A stretch of DNA of 64,000 nucleotides from CAG-791 sp002390025. GTDB taxonomy: Bacteria; Bacillota; Clostridia; Lachnospirales; Lachnospiraceae. This document shows positions 17,360 to 26,049 of the stretch, piece by piece (the first letter of the stretch is position 1; the number at the start of each line of letters is the position of its first letter). Where the stretch lies: positions 75,189 to 139,188 of the forward strand of contig CAMNLR010000124.1 of NCBI GenBank assembly GCA_946543465.1, read 5' to 3'. Both the position numbers and the translations under genes were made by a program. A model generated the notes under the pieces. The model was not told the origin of the DNA. It did not search any database and saw only the letters and a list, made by a program, of their open reading frames with translations.

Positions 17360-17557
17360 CATAGCTGCTTGATGATATAACACTAAATAATGTGATATAT
17401 CTCCTCAAATCCGCATGAAAATGCGTCGGAAAGGAAGGGACAGAAGGCATTCCATCCGGGCCCCGTGGATTCATCGGAGGGCGGGGGGCGGACCCCGTTT
17501 ATGTAGTATCAACAAAAAAGCAGCAATTTATATAGGAAAGATTACCCATTCATACCC

Positions 17558-17586
17558 TTGACATATAATGGAAAAAAAGGTTTAAT
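17558..17586 (+). promoter_or_regulatory. Candidate proximal promoter of the glycan locus
   Basis: A perfect -35 TTGACA (17558-17563), a 17-base spacer, and -10 TTTAAT (17581-17586). The transcript would have a leader of about 390 bases before the first glycan gene. Confidence 0.6.
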
Positions 17587-17645
17587 ACAGTCACTGAGTT
17601 ACGGCTGATTAACTATTACTAACTACCATTAATGGCCAATCAGTA

Positions 17646-17999
17646 GTGATGTTCCCGTACTTTCCGCAGTCCCCCATGACTGACGGAGCCGGTTCCGGGT
17701 ATAGATATCATGTACTGGACCCCTTCCGGAAAGACAGCATTTGCAGACTACCTGAGATCCGGAATCTATCCGGATTTTTTATTGTCCGGGGGGTGCGGCG
17801 AAAATTACGGCGGACACAGGGACAGACCGAATATGCAGGACTGGTAATCGATCGCCGATGGGAAGCAAGAGTGCCTATCGGCTTTTTGGAGTTTCATCGG
17901 GATGGGCTGTTAGCGTATAAGATGAGCATAGAACATCAGCTGTTCACTCAGGATTCGATCGACCTCATAAGAGGAAAAAAGTATGAAATTTCGCTTTGA
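17646..17999 (+). CDS. Hypothetical 117-codon frame in the glycan-locus leader
   Basis: The frame opens with ATGATG at 17646 with no clear ribosome binding site and overlaps the first glycan gene by 17 bases. The product has no recognised domain and is moderately basic in its middle. The terminator-like hairpin at 17757-17783 falls inside it, so this stretch may instead be an untranslated leader. I favour the leader reading. Confidence 0.25.
   Translation: MMFPYFPQSPMTDGAGSGYRYHVLDPFRKDSICRLPEIRNLSGFFIVRGVRRKLRRTQGQTEYAGLVIDRRWEARVPIGFLEFHRDGLLAYKMSIEHQLFTQDSIDLIRGKKYEISL
17757..17783 (+). terminator. Candidate attenuator ahead of the glycan genes
   Basis: Stem ATCCGG (17757-17762) and CCGGAT (17770-17775) with a 7-base loop, then a run of T (17775-17780). 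It sits about 200 bases upstream of the first glycan gene and downstream of both candidate promoters, the position expected for an antitermination-controlled leader. Confidence 0.5.
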
Positions 18000-20118
18000 T
18001 CGCGCACTACACCGCAGCGGGCGCAAAAACACCTCAGCAGAATATGATCAGTTTGAGCAGGAACACCCGGAAGGGATTTCGGGTGAGGGCGGGGATGATT
18101 CCTCCTCTCCCCACGGCTTACGCCACTGGCAGGGAGTGGCCGTCATCCTGGCACTCTATGATATCGTGGCTGTCAATCTGGCCTATTTCCTCTCCCTCTG
18201 GTTTCGCTTTGACTGCCGCTTCTCGGAGATCCCTGGAGATTATCTGCGCTGCTGGCTGGGCTTTGCCCCTGCCTACACAGTGCTCTGCCTGGCCATCTTC
18301 TGGAGACTGCGTCTGTACAGGAGTATCTGGCGCTTTGCCAGCTATTCCGAACTGGTCCGGGTCATCATATCCTCCATTCTGACCAGCGGACTCCATATCA
18401 TCCTGATCACGGTCTTATTCCGCCGCATGCCCATAACCTACTATGTGTTCGGCGCCATGCTGCAGTTTTTCTTCGTCATCGGGGTGCGCTTTTCCTATCG
18501 GCTGGTCCTGCTCCTGCGCAAGAGTCAGAAGACAGAGGACGGCCTTCCGGCCATGCGGGTCATGCTGATTGGAGCCGGCTCCGCCGGACGTATGATCCTG
18601 CGCGACATCAACAAGGCACCGGAGATCGGCGAGCGGGTTGTCTGCATCATTGACGATAATCCCAACAAATGGCAGCGCGATATAGACGGCGTTCCTATTG
18701 TCGGCGGCCGCGACACCATTCTGGCGGCTGTCGAGGAATTTCATGTAGAAAAGATCTATCTGGCAATTCCCAGTGCCAGTGCGGCGCAACGCCGCGATAT
18801 TCTGGCCATCTGCCAGGAGACGGACTGTGAACTGAAAAACCTGCCCGGCATGTATCAGCTAATCCTGGGACAGGTCTCTGTATCAAATATGAAGCCTGTC
18901 TCCGTCGAAGATCTTTTGGGCCGTGAACCGGTCAAGGCGGATCTGCGGGAGGTCTTCAACTTTATCAACGGTAAGTCCGTCATGGTCACCGGCGGCGGCG
19001 GATCCATCGGTTCCGAGCTCTGCCGGCAGATCGCAGCCCATACGCCCAGACAGCTCATCATCTTTGATGTCTATGAAAACAATGCCTATGATATCCAGCT
19101 GGAGCTTCGTGAGAAGTATCCCAACCTGGATCTGCAGGTCCTGATCGGGTCTGTGCGCGACAGCCGGCGTATGTTCGAAATCTTCCACAACTACCGGCCC
19201 CAGATCGTCTATCATGCAGCGGCCCACAAACATGTCCCCCTCATGGAGGACAGCCCCTGCGAGGCCATCAAGAACAATGCCATCGGCACCTACAAGACCG
19301 CCTATGCGGCCATGGTCCACGGCTGCGAGCGCTTCGTCCTGATCTCCACGGATAAGGCGGTCAATCCCACCAATATCATGGGCGCCTCCAAGCGCCTGTG
19401 CGAGATGATCATCCAGAGTTTTGACGCCATGATCAAAGAGGGACGGGCCGATGAGATTCCCCAGCTCTTCACACACTCGGAGATTAAAGAGGCAAAAATT
19501 CATAGTGATAAGGAAAACTTCCGGAATATAAAGACAGATTTTGTCGCTGTCCGTTTCGGCAATGTCCTTGGCTCCAACGGTTCGGTCATCCCAATCTTCC
19601 GCAAGCAGATTGCCAAGGGCGGTCCCGTCACGGTTACCCATCCGGATATCATCCGCTACTTTATGACCATCCCCGAGGCAGTCAGCCTGGTCCTGCTGGC
19701 GGGCACCTATGCCCACGGCGGAGAGATCTTCGTCCTCGATATGGGAAGCCCCGTCAAGATCGATGCCCTGGCCCGCAACCTGATCAGACTCTCCGGTTTC
19801 AAGCCGGATGTCGATATCAAGATCGAATACACAGGACTTCGCCCCGGCGAGAAGCTCTATGAAGAGAAGCTCATGGCAGAGGAGGGACTGACCAAGACTG
19901 ACAACGAGCTTATCCATATCGGCAGGCCCATTCCCTTTGAGGTGGACGCCTTCCTGTGGCAGCTGCGCGGCCTCATGAATGCCGCCTATGCAAACAAGGA
20001 AGACACCATCCGTGACCTGGTTGAGCAGACCGTCACGACCTATCATCCCGAAAAGGCCAGTGAGGGCGCCAGTAAGGATTCGGTCTATGCAAAGCTGGTT
20101 GTAGGTGAAGATCAATAA
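17983..20118 (+). CDS. Membrane-bound UDP-N-acetylhexosamine 4,6-dehydratase (PglF/CapD-like)
   Basis: Likely converts UDP-GlcNAc to a UDP-4-keto-6-deoxy-HexNAc, the first step toward 4-amino-4,6-dideoxy sugars such as bacillosamine. The 711 residues show four N-terminal membrane segments (about 45-165), a first nucleotide-binding domain (about 180-300) and the catalytic dehydratase domain starting with GGGGSIGSELC (about 336). STDKAVNPTNIMGASKR (about 454-470) is the family catalytic segment. AGAGGAAAAAAG precedes the ATG at 17983. The following aminotransferase and acyltransferase genes fit the PglF-PglE-PglD order. A hairpin with a weak T run follows. Confidence 0.9.
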   Translation: MKFRFDRALHRSGRKNTSAEYDQFEQEHPEGISGEGGDDSSSPHGLRHWQGVAVILALYDIVAVNLAYFLSLWFRFDCRFSEIPGDYLRCWLGFAPAYTVLCLAIFWRLRLYRSIWRFASYSELVRVIISSILTSGLHIILITVLFRRMPITYYVFGAMLQFFFVIGVRFSYRLVLLLRKSQKTEDGLPAMRVMLIGAGSAGRMILRDINKAPEIGERVVCIIDDNPNKWQRDIDGVPIVGGRDTILAAVEEFHVEKIYLAIPSASAAQRRDILAICQETDCELKNLPGMYQLILGQVSVSNMKPVSVEDLLGREPVKADLREVFNFINGKSVMVTGGGGSIGSELCRQIAAHTPRQLIIFDVYENNAYDIQLELREKYPNLDLQVLIGSVRDSRRMFEIFHNYRPQIVYHAAAHKHVPLMEDSPCEAIKNNAIGTYKTAYAAMVHGCERFVLISTDKAVNPTNIMGASKRLCEMIIQSFDAMIKEGRADEIPQLFTHSEIKEAKIHSDKENFRNIKTDFVAVRFGNVLGSNGSVIPIFRKQIAKGGPVTVTHPDIIRYFMTIPEAVSLVLLAGTYAHGGEIFVLDMGSPVKIDALARNLIRLSGFKPDVDIKIEYTGLRPGEKLYEEKLMAEEGLTKTDNELIHIGRPIPFEVDAFLWQLRGLMNAAYANKEDTIRDLVEQTVTTYHPEKASEGASKDSVYAKLVVGEDQ

Positions 20119-20123
20119 CAATA

Positions 20124-20164
20124 ACCCCGGTCTGATTGACTATATCGACTGACCGGGGATTTTG
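20124..20164 (+). terminator. Possible partial terminator after the dehydratase gene
   Basis: Perfect 8-base stem CCCCGGTC (20125-20132) and GACCGGGG (20151-20158), then ATTTTG. The T run is short, so read-through into the rest of the locus is likely; it may lower expression of distal genes. Confidence 0.5.
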
Positions 20165-20205
20165 TGGTGTAAGAAACAGGTTCATATATTTCAGGAGAAT
20201 AAAAC

Positions 20206-21516
20206 GTGAATACATTTTTGACAGATTCCCGGTTTGCAGGAATTGAACCCTTTGAATCAAAAATCTGGCTGTCCTCCCCTACAATGCACGGGGAAGAGCA
20301 GTACTGGGTAGACGATGCAATCCGGACAAACTGGGTTTCGACAGTAGGCGCGAATATCAACGAAGTGGAAAAGCAGATCGCCGAATATGTCGGTTGCAAA
20401 TATGCGGTTGCTCTGTCGGCGGGGACGGCAGCTCTGCATCTGGCTACGAAGCTTGCCGGGGAAAAGCTCTACGGACAGGCAAAACCCAACGAGGGTACTC
20501 TGCAGGGGCACCGGGTGTTCTGCTCGGACTGCACCTTTGATGCATCGATCAATCCGGTTGCCTATGAGGACGGTGAAGCTGTCTTTATCGATACAGAGTA
20601 TGACACCTGGAATATGAGCCCCGAGGCTTTGGAGAAGGCCTTTGAGCTGTATCCGGAAGTGAAGCTGGTTGTCATCGCCCATCTCTACGGAACTCCAGGT
20701 AAGATGGAGGAAATCAAGAAGATCTGCGATGCACACGGAGCGCTGATCGTCGAGGATGCAGCGGAGAGTCTGGGTGCCAGATATAAGATGAACGGCCAGT
20801 GGGTCGAAACCGGCACATTGGGAGACTATAATGCCATCAGCTTTAACGGTAATAAGATTATTACCGGAAGCGCCGGAGGCATGTTCCTCACAGACTCCAA
20901 AGAAGATGCCGACAAGGTGAGAAAATGGTCCACACAGAGCCGCGAAGCAGCTCCCTGGTATCAGCATGAGGAGATCGGCTACAACTACCGCATGAGCAAT
21001 ATCATTGCGGGTGTGATCAGGGGACAGATTCCCTATCTGGACGAACATATCGCGCAGAAGAAAGCCATCTATGAGAGATATGAAAAAGGGCTGGCGGATC
21101 TTCCTGTAAAGATGAATCCCTGGGACAGGGAGAAGTCCGAACCCAACTTCTGGCTGAGCTGCTGCATCATCGATGAAGACGCCATGGCCCCCATGGTCAG
21201 AGACGAACAGGATTATCTCTATAAGAGCGAGAGTGGAAAGAGCAGTCCTCAGGAGATCCTCGATGCAATCGCAGCCTTTAATGCAGAAGGTAGACCAATC
21301 TGGAAACCTATGCATCTGCAGCCGATTTACAGGACGCATGCCTTTGTGACAGCAGATGGCAATGGCAGGGGCAGGACCAATGCATATATTGCCGGGAGCG
21401 GAATTGACGTTGGCGCGGACATCTTCAGAAGAGGACTGTGTCTGCCCAGTGATAACAAGATGACGCTGGAGCAGCAGGATGTTGTGATTGAGATTATAAA
21501 GCGATGTTTTGCATGA
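20206..21516 (+). CDS. DegT/DnrJ/EryC1-family sugar aminotransferase (PglE-like)
   Basis: PLP-dependent enzyme that transfers an amino group to a UDP-4-keto-6-deoxy sugar, presumably the product of the preceding dehydratase. The 436 residues span the whole fold. YAVALSAGTAALHLA marks the cofactor phosphate region, and the catalytic lysine lies in SFNGNKIITGSAGG (about 216). The start is a GTG at 20206 with CAGGAGAATAAAAC upstream. At 436 residues it is longer than usual (about 370-390) because of extra loops near 90 and 345. Next is an acyltransferase, which would N-acylate the new amine. Confidence 0.9.
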   Translation: MNTFLTDSRFAGIEPFESKIWLSSPTMHGEEQYWVDDAIRTNWVSTVGANINEVEKQIAEYVGCKYAVALSAGTAALHLATKLAGEKLYGQAKPNEGTLQGHRVFCSDCTFDASINPVAYEDGEAVFIDTEYDTWNMSPEALEKAFELYPEVKLVVIAHLYGTPGKMEEIKKICDAHGALIVEDAAESLGARYKMNGQWVETGTLGDYNAISFNGNKIITGSAGGMFLTDSKEDADKVRKWSTQSREAAPWYQHEEIGYNYRMSNIIAGVIRGQIPYLDEHIAQKKAIYERYEKGLADLPVKMNPWDREKSEPNFWLSCCIIDEDAMAPMVRDEQDYLYKSESGKSSPQEILDAIAAFNAEGRPIWKPMHLQPIYRTHAFVTADGNGRGRTNAYIAGSGIDVGADIFRRGLCLPSDNKMTLEQQDVVIEIIKRCFA

Positions 21517-21563
21517 CATTACCGGAACATACTGGGATTTTACTTTTGGAGGCGGATTTCATT

Positions 21564-22139
21564 ATGGATTTTAAACGAGTATGGCATTCATTCAGACTCT
21601 GGACTTTCCGGTCTGCAACAAAAAGAGCTGAGTATCTGAGGAAGCATCATGTATATGCTTCGATCGGCAGGGGCTGTTCGTTTCAGGGCAGAAAGGTGCC
21701 CTTGTATGCCAATCTGATTAGAATAGGAGACTATGTACAGATGGCAGGAAATGTTTCATTTCTCACACATGATGTGACTCACGTGATCTTGAACCGTTGG
21801 AAAGGGACGGATACATTGCGGGAGAATGCCGGATGTATCGAGATTGGCAATAACGTCTATATCGGATCAAAGGTTGTAATTTACAACAACGTGAAGATCG
21901 GTGACAACGTCATTGTAGCTCCCGGCAGTGTCGTAGAAAGCGACATTCCTTCAAACTGCATGGTTGGAGGTGACCCTGCAGAAGTGCGTTGCTCCATCGA
22001 AATGCTGTATGCGATCCGTAATATGAAGGAACCGTATCCAGTGGGTATGAAGCTTCGGGATGGCGATTCTGTGACTAAGGAAGCTGCGGACTACTTGTGG
22101 GATGTATTTGACCACAATCATAAACGTAAGAACATTTGA
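21564..22139 (+). CDS. Left-handed beta-helix O/N-acyltransferase
   Basis: Hexapeptide-repeat acyltransferase of the maltose/galactoside acetyltransferase type, 191 residues. The repeats are seen in IGRGCSFQG, IRIGDYVQMAGNVSFLTHD and IEIGNNVYIGSKVVIYNNV, with the usual VIVAPGSVV and GGDPAEV end. The frame extends upstream to 21504 and overlaps the aminotransferase, but GGAGG at 21548-21552 points to the ATG at 21564. It probably uses acetyl-CoA to acylate a sugar of the glycan. Given the nearby carrier protein, a carrier-bound acyl donor is also possible (inference). Confidence 0.85.
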   Translation: MDFKRVWHSFRLWTFRSATKRAEYLRKHHVYASIGRGCSFQGRKVPLYANLIRIGDYVQMAGNVSFLTHDVTHVILNRWKGTDTLRENAGCIEIGNNVYIGSKVVIYNNVKIGDNVIVAPGSVVESDIPSNCMVGGDPAEVRCSIEMLYAIRNMKEPYPVGMKLRDGDSVTKEAADYLWDVFDHNHKRKNI

Positions 22140-22178
22140 AAGTATGTTGAATGATTACATTTGTTGGGAGGATATTCA

Positions 22179-23687
22179 GTGTCAAGATTGTTAATGGATG
22201 ATCTGAAAATATCAGCAGAACGTTTTCCAGACAAGACGGCGGTCACAGACAAGACAAGAACAGCAACATACAAGGAGTTGTTTGGGGAGTCTTATGCGTT
22301 GGCTTACGGAATTGTTAGAAAGGGCATTTTTAAAGCTCCGGTAGGAGTTTATCTGGAAAAGAGCGTTTCCTGCATTGTTGCTATGGAGGGCATAGCGGCG
22401 AGTGGCAATTTCTTTACGATACTAGACACGCACATGCCGGCCGCTAGGATTACAACGATACTCAACACACTTTCCCCGGCACTGCTGGTAACGGATCGGA
22501 AACATCAGGAAAAGGCAGCTGAATTCTTTCCAAAAGAACAGACCATAATCATCGATGACATTCAGCCGGTTCAGTACTGTATACAGGAAGTCTCAGAACT
22601 TCGAACGAAAATAAAGGACACGGATATTTGCTATGTTCTGTTCACTTCCGGATCGACCGGGACGCCGAAAGGGGTTGTCATTTCCCACAGAGCAGTCAGC
22701 GCATATCTGGATATGTGTAGCGATGTGCTGGAGCTGGACGAAGATACTATTTTCGGCAACCAGGCACCTTTCTACTTCATTCTCTCAGGCTTTGATATAT
22801 TCAATACCCTGAGAATCGGTGGAACAATGCATATAATACCTGAATACTTGTTCGGATTCCCGGTTGCGCTGCTGAAGTATATCGAAGATCATGCAATCAA
22901 TTCCCTGTACTGGGTTCCGTCGGCTTTTTGCCTGGTTGCAAATTCCGGTGCATTGAAAGAAAAAGTATTTCCAAACATAAGATTTCTTATGTTCGGGGGT
23001 GAGGTGATGCCCATACGTCAGCTGAATATGTGGCGGAAGGTTTGCCCCGAAGCGGTTTTCTGGAATAACTATGGTCCTACGGAATTAACGGAACTGACTA
23101 CACTCTATAAAGTCGATCGGGATTTCAAGGACACGGAAACACTTCCAATCGGCAGAGAATGCCCTCATATGGAAGTGCTGATTCTGGACGGAGACCATCA
23201 GGTGGAGGAGGGCGAAATCGGAGAACTGTGTGCCCGCGGACCCTGCCTAGCAGAAGGCTATTACAATGATCCGGAGAGGACGGCAGCAGTTTTTGTACAG
23301 AACCCTCTGCAGAATGCATATCCGGAGCGTATCTATCGTACCGGTGATTTGGTGAAGAGGAATGAGAGAGGAGAACTGCTATTCTGCGGGCGGAAGGATT
23401 TTCAAATCAAACATATGGGCCACAGGATTGAACTTGGTGAAATCGAGGCAGCGGGTTCATCTATAGATAACATCGGTCAGTGCTGTGCTCTTTACCAGAT
23501 GGAGAAGAAGGAGATTCATTTTTTATATGACGGTCAGACTGATCAGAATGAAGTGAGACTACAATTGAAACTTCTTCTGCCACAATACATGCTTCCGCAG
23601 GTTATCCATCAGTTGGATGCTATGCCGCATAACCTTAATGGTAAGATTGACAGGGCGGCCTTGAACAGAAAAATTGCCTCAGAGTGA
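22179..23687 (+). CDS. DltA-like AMP-forming adenylation enzyme
   Basis: Free-standing adenylation enzyme (502 residues) that would activate a carboxylic acid with ATP and load it on a carrier protein, most similar in layout to D-alanine-activating DltA. Core motifs are intact: FTSGSTGTPKGVVISH, NNYGPTELT, YRTGDLV, GRKDFQIKHMGHRIELGEIE and the C-terminal catalytic lysine in NLNGKIDR. The segment FYFILSGFDIF aligns with FSFDLSVMDLY of DltA, so the Asp that holds the substrate amino group is replaced by Ile201. The substrate may therefore not be an alpha-amino acid. The GTG at 22179 follows GGGAGG by 7 bases. A carrier-protein gene lies 1.4 kb downstream. Confidence 0.88.
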   Translation: MSRLLMDDLKISAERFPDKTAVTDKTRTATYKELFGESYALAYGIVRKGIFKAPVGVYLEKSVSCIVAMEGIAASGNFFTILDTHMPAARITTILNTLSPALLVTDRKHQEKAAEFFPKEQTIIIDDIQPVQYCIQEVSELRTKIKDTDICYVLFTSGSTGTPKGVVISHRAVSAYLDMCSDVLELDEDTIFGNQAPFYFILSGFDIFNTLRIGGTMHIIPEYLFGFPVALLKYIEDHAINSLYWVPSAFCLVANSGALKEKVFPNIRFLMFGGEVMPIRQLNMWRKVCPEAVFWNNYGPTELTELTTLYKVDRDFKDTETLPIGRECPHMEVLILDGDHQVEEGEIGELCARGPCLAEGYYNDPERTAAVFVQNPLQNAYPERIYRTGDLVKRNERGELLFCGRKDFQIKHMGHRIELGEIEAAGSSIDNIGQCCALYQMEKKEIHFLYDGQTDQNEVRLQLKLLLPQYMLPQVIHQLDAMPHNLNGKIDRAALNRKIASE

Positions 23688-23700
23688 GGGAGAAAAAGGT

Positions 23701-25104
23701 ATGAGTAATACAACACAGACAAACCAGAGCCTGTATAGAACCCTATCTTTCCGGGACGTACTGATTCTTGCATTCAGTACCATGATCGGGTGGGGATGGG
23801 TGTCACTTACCGGGATCTGGGTGATTCAGGGAGGTATGCTTGGAGCTTCTCTGGCGTTTATTCTTGGAGCGATTCTGTGTATCTTTGTCGGGCTTGCTTA
23901 TTGTGAACTGACCCCTATGCTTCCTTATGCGGGTGGGGAACTGGTCTTTTCATACCGGGCCATGGGATACCATGCATCATGGTTTACAGGTTGGATGATT
24001 ACCTTTGCATATCTGGGGGTGGCGGCCTGGGAAGGGCCGGCACTGGCCACAGCAATCGATCACCTTTTTTCACTGCCTAAAGCCGGGTATCTGTTTACTA
24101 TTGCGGATTTTCCAGTATATATTTCCTGGCTGATCGTGCCGACACTTGTGGGTTTATTGCTCATACTGATTAATTTCAGAGGCATTCATGTTTCTGCGAT
24201 ATTCCAGGCAGTGGTTACTGTGATTCTTGCTCTTGGAGGTATTATTTTTGCAATCATTAGCGCGCTGAAAGGCGATGTCAGGAACGCGGAGCCGCTGTTC
24301 ACCAGTTCAAAAGGTGTATTCACGGTCCTACTGGCAGTTCCTTCAATGTTTGTCGGGTTTGATGTGATCCCTCAGGCGGCAGAGGAGATGAAGGTTCCGC
24401 TAAAGAAGATTCCAAAGGCAATTATCGCGAGTATTTGTCTGGCTGCATCCTGGTATATCATTATGATTCTTTCAGCTGCTTACAGTGCTCCGGGAGATGT
24501 TCTCGGAGGAGAAGGGTTGTCGGTGGTGAATGCCATCGGTTATGCCACGGGAGGAAAAATCGCAGGGAAAATCATCGTGGTGACTGCTATCATGGGAATC
24601 CTTACCAGCTGGAACGGTTTTATTATCGGGGCGACTAGAGTTCTTTACTCAATGGGAAGAGCCAGTATGCTACCGAAGATCTTTGGAACATTGCATCCAA
24701 AGTACAGGACGCCGTATTTTGCTACGGTGTTTGTCGGTGCAATTACCATATTCACTCCGTTACTCGGAAAAAACTCGCTTGGATGGTTTGTCGACGCCAG
24801 CTCCTTCGGAACGGTGGTTGCTTATTTTATGGTTTCTCTATCATTTATTGTCCTCAGAAAGCGGGAACCGGAAACCCCAAGACCGTTCAAGGTGAAATAC
24901 GGATTGCAAGTTGGCCTGCTGGCAGTTCTTGTAGCAGTGTTTTTTATTACGTTATATCTGCCCGTCGGTTCGAGTTCCCTGAATGTTCAGGAATGGATTA
25001 TTGTGCTTGTCTGGGCTCTGTTAGGACTGGCCCTATATCTGGCAAGCTTGAGGGGAATTCATACACAGAAAGTGGAGCGTGAACGTGCCATGTATGGCAG
25101 ATAA
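23701..25104 (+). CDS. APC-family amino acid permease
   Basis: Membrane transporter of the amino acid-polyamine-organocation superfamily, 467 residues with about twelve membrane segments. The first has the family signature GWGWVSLTGIWVIQGG; others are FVGLAYCELTPMLPYAGGEL and GFDVIPQAAEEMKVP. AGTGAGGGAGAAAAAGGT precedes the ATG at 23701; the frame is open from 23674 and overlaps the adenylation gene. Its place between the adenylation enzyme and the carrier protein suggests it supplies or recycles the substrate of that pair, but transported compounds cannot be told from sequence. Confidence 0.88.
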   Translation: MSNTTQTNQSLYRTLSFRDVLILAFSTMIGWGWVSLTGIWVIQGGMLGASLAFILGAILCIFVGLAYCELTPMLPYAGGELVFSYRAMGYHASWFTGWMITFAYLGVAAWEGPALATAIDHLFSLPKAGYLFTIADFPVYISWLIVPTLVGLLLILINFRGIHVSAIFQAVVTVILALGGIIFAIISALKGDVRNAEPLFTSSKGVFTVLLAVPSMFVGFDVIPQAAEEMKVPLKKIPKAIIASICLAASWYIIMILSAAYSAPGDVLGGEGLSVVNAIGYATGGKIAGKIIVVTAIMGILTSWNGFIIGATRVLYSMGRASMLPKIFGTLHPKYRTPYFATVFVGAITIFTPLLGKNSLGWFVDASSFGTVVAYFMVSLSFIVLRKREPETPRPFKVKYGLQVGLLAVLVAVFFITLYLPVGSSSLNVQEWIIVLVWALLGLALYLASLRGIHTQKVERERAMYGR

Positions 25105-25124
25105 AAATCTATCAGGAGGAATCG

Positions 25125-25352
25125 ATGAAAGAACAGGTATTGAAAATGATCAGGGAGATTAAGAGCGATGGGACAATCGGAGAAGAAGCTCATCTTGTCT
25201 TTGAGTCTATTTTGAGCTCTTTGGATATCCTTCAGCTTATCAGCAAACTGGAGAATCAGTTCGGTGTAAGAATTCCGGTAGAAGAGGTTCTTCCCACCAA
25301 CTTTGATACGGTGGATGCGATCGTTAATATGATAGACAGACTGAAAAAGTAG
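25125..25352 (+). CDS. Acyl/peptidyl carrier protein
   Basis: Small four-helix carrier protein, 75 residues, expected to be modified with phosphopantetheine and to carry the acid activated by the adenylation enzyme. The modified residue is probably Ser32 in ILSSLDILQLI; the usual DSL reads SSL here. The remainder (KLENQFGVRIPVEEV) is normal for the family. The ATG at 25125 has TCAGGAGGAATCG upstream. It is not near fatty-acid synthesis genes, so it is likely a dedicated carrier like DltC. Confidence 0.9.
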   Translation: MKEQVLKMIREIKSDGTIGEEAHLVFESILSSLDILQLISKLENQFGVRIPVEEVLPTNFDTVDAIVNMIDRLKK

Positions 25353-25379
25353 AAATCGTTCTGAAAAAGGTGCTATAAG

Positions 25380-26039
25380 ATGAATATACTGATTTTTGCT
25401 CCCCACCGTGATGATGAAATCATCGGTGTCGGCGGAACAATCCTGAAAAGAAAAGCTGCGGGAGATCACGTGACGGTCTGTGTTGTTACCGCCCGGGAAG
25501 GAATGGAATTACCGCCTAGTACTAGGATATTACATGAAGAAATGAAGCAGGCGCATGCGTTCTGCAACATTGATCAGTACATTGGCCTTCCCTTTTGGGC
25601 GAATGACTTGGAAAACTTCCCCAGAAAAGATCTGAACAAAGCCTTTTTTGATACCATCCTCAGAACGTATCCGGAAGAAGTGTATCTTCCTTTCTGGGGA
25701 GATATGCAGAAGGATCATCAGATGGTAACAGAAGCCGCAATGGTTGCTCTACGGGAAAAATACAACCATCCAGTGAAGCGTATTTATGCATACGAAACGC
25801 TTTCAGAAACAGGGATTAATCTTCCTACAGAGAATAACTCTTTTATTCCGAACGTCTTTGAAGACATTACGGAATACTTGGAAGACAAGAAGACTGCACT
25901 GAGCTATTTCAAAACGCAGATACATCCATTCCCAGATCTTCGCTCCACGGAAACCGTGGAGGCTTTAGCTAAATACCGGGGAGCGACAGTGAATGTGAAG
26001 GCAGCAGAAGCCTTTATGCTGATTCGGGAAACGAAATGA
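25380..26039 (+). CDS. PIG-L/LmbE-family deacetylase
   Basis: Zinc-dependent N-deacetylase of the PIG-L family, 219 residues, acting on N-acetylglucosamine-type substrates. The metal-binding hallmark PHRDDE is at residues 8-13 (APHRDDEIIGVGG), and LPFWGDMQKDHQM carries the second histidine region. The ATG at 25380 follows AAAAAGGTGC. In this context it could expose an amine on a sugar or lipid-linked glycan, which would then accept the acyl group delivered by the carrier protein (inference). Confidence 0.88.
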   Translation: MNILIFAPHRDDEIIGVGGTILKRKAAGDHVTVCVVTAREGMELPPSTRILHEEMKQAHAFCNIDQYIGLPFWANDLENFPRKDLNKAFFDTILRTYPEEVYLPFWGDMQKDHQMVTEAAMVALREKYNHPVKRIYAYETLSETGINLPTENNSFIPNVFEDITEYLEDKKTALSYFKTQIHPFPDLRSTETVEALAKYRGATVNVKAAEAFMLIRETK

Positions 26040-26049
26040 GGTATCATAC

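Larger units (their letters stand above)
17194..17645. other. Upstream regulatory region of the glycan locus
   Basis: An AT-rich 450-base stretch without a gene. It holds an inverted repeat (about 17224-17257, AACTCAAACTT with AAAGTTTGGGTT), two candidate promoters and a very G-rich patch near 17475-17496. CTGATT (about 17603-17610) and AATCAG (about 17637-17642) could pair in the leader RNA of the second promoter. Confidence 0.5.

Noticed and set aside
17475..17496. G-rich patch that might form a G-quadruplex.
   Set aside because: Fewer than four separated runs of three or more G, so the standard pattern is not met.
18883..20121. A 412-codon minus-strand frame opposite the PglF-like gene, and a similar one at 20257-21519.
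   Set aside because: Both are mirror frames of clear enzymes and show no domain, start signal or independent context.
23125..23319. A minus-strand frame within the adenylation gene.
   Set aside because: Short, without a ribosome binding site, and antisense to a clear enzyme.
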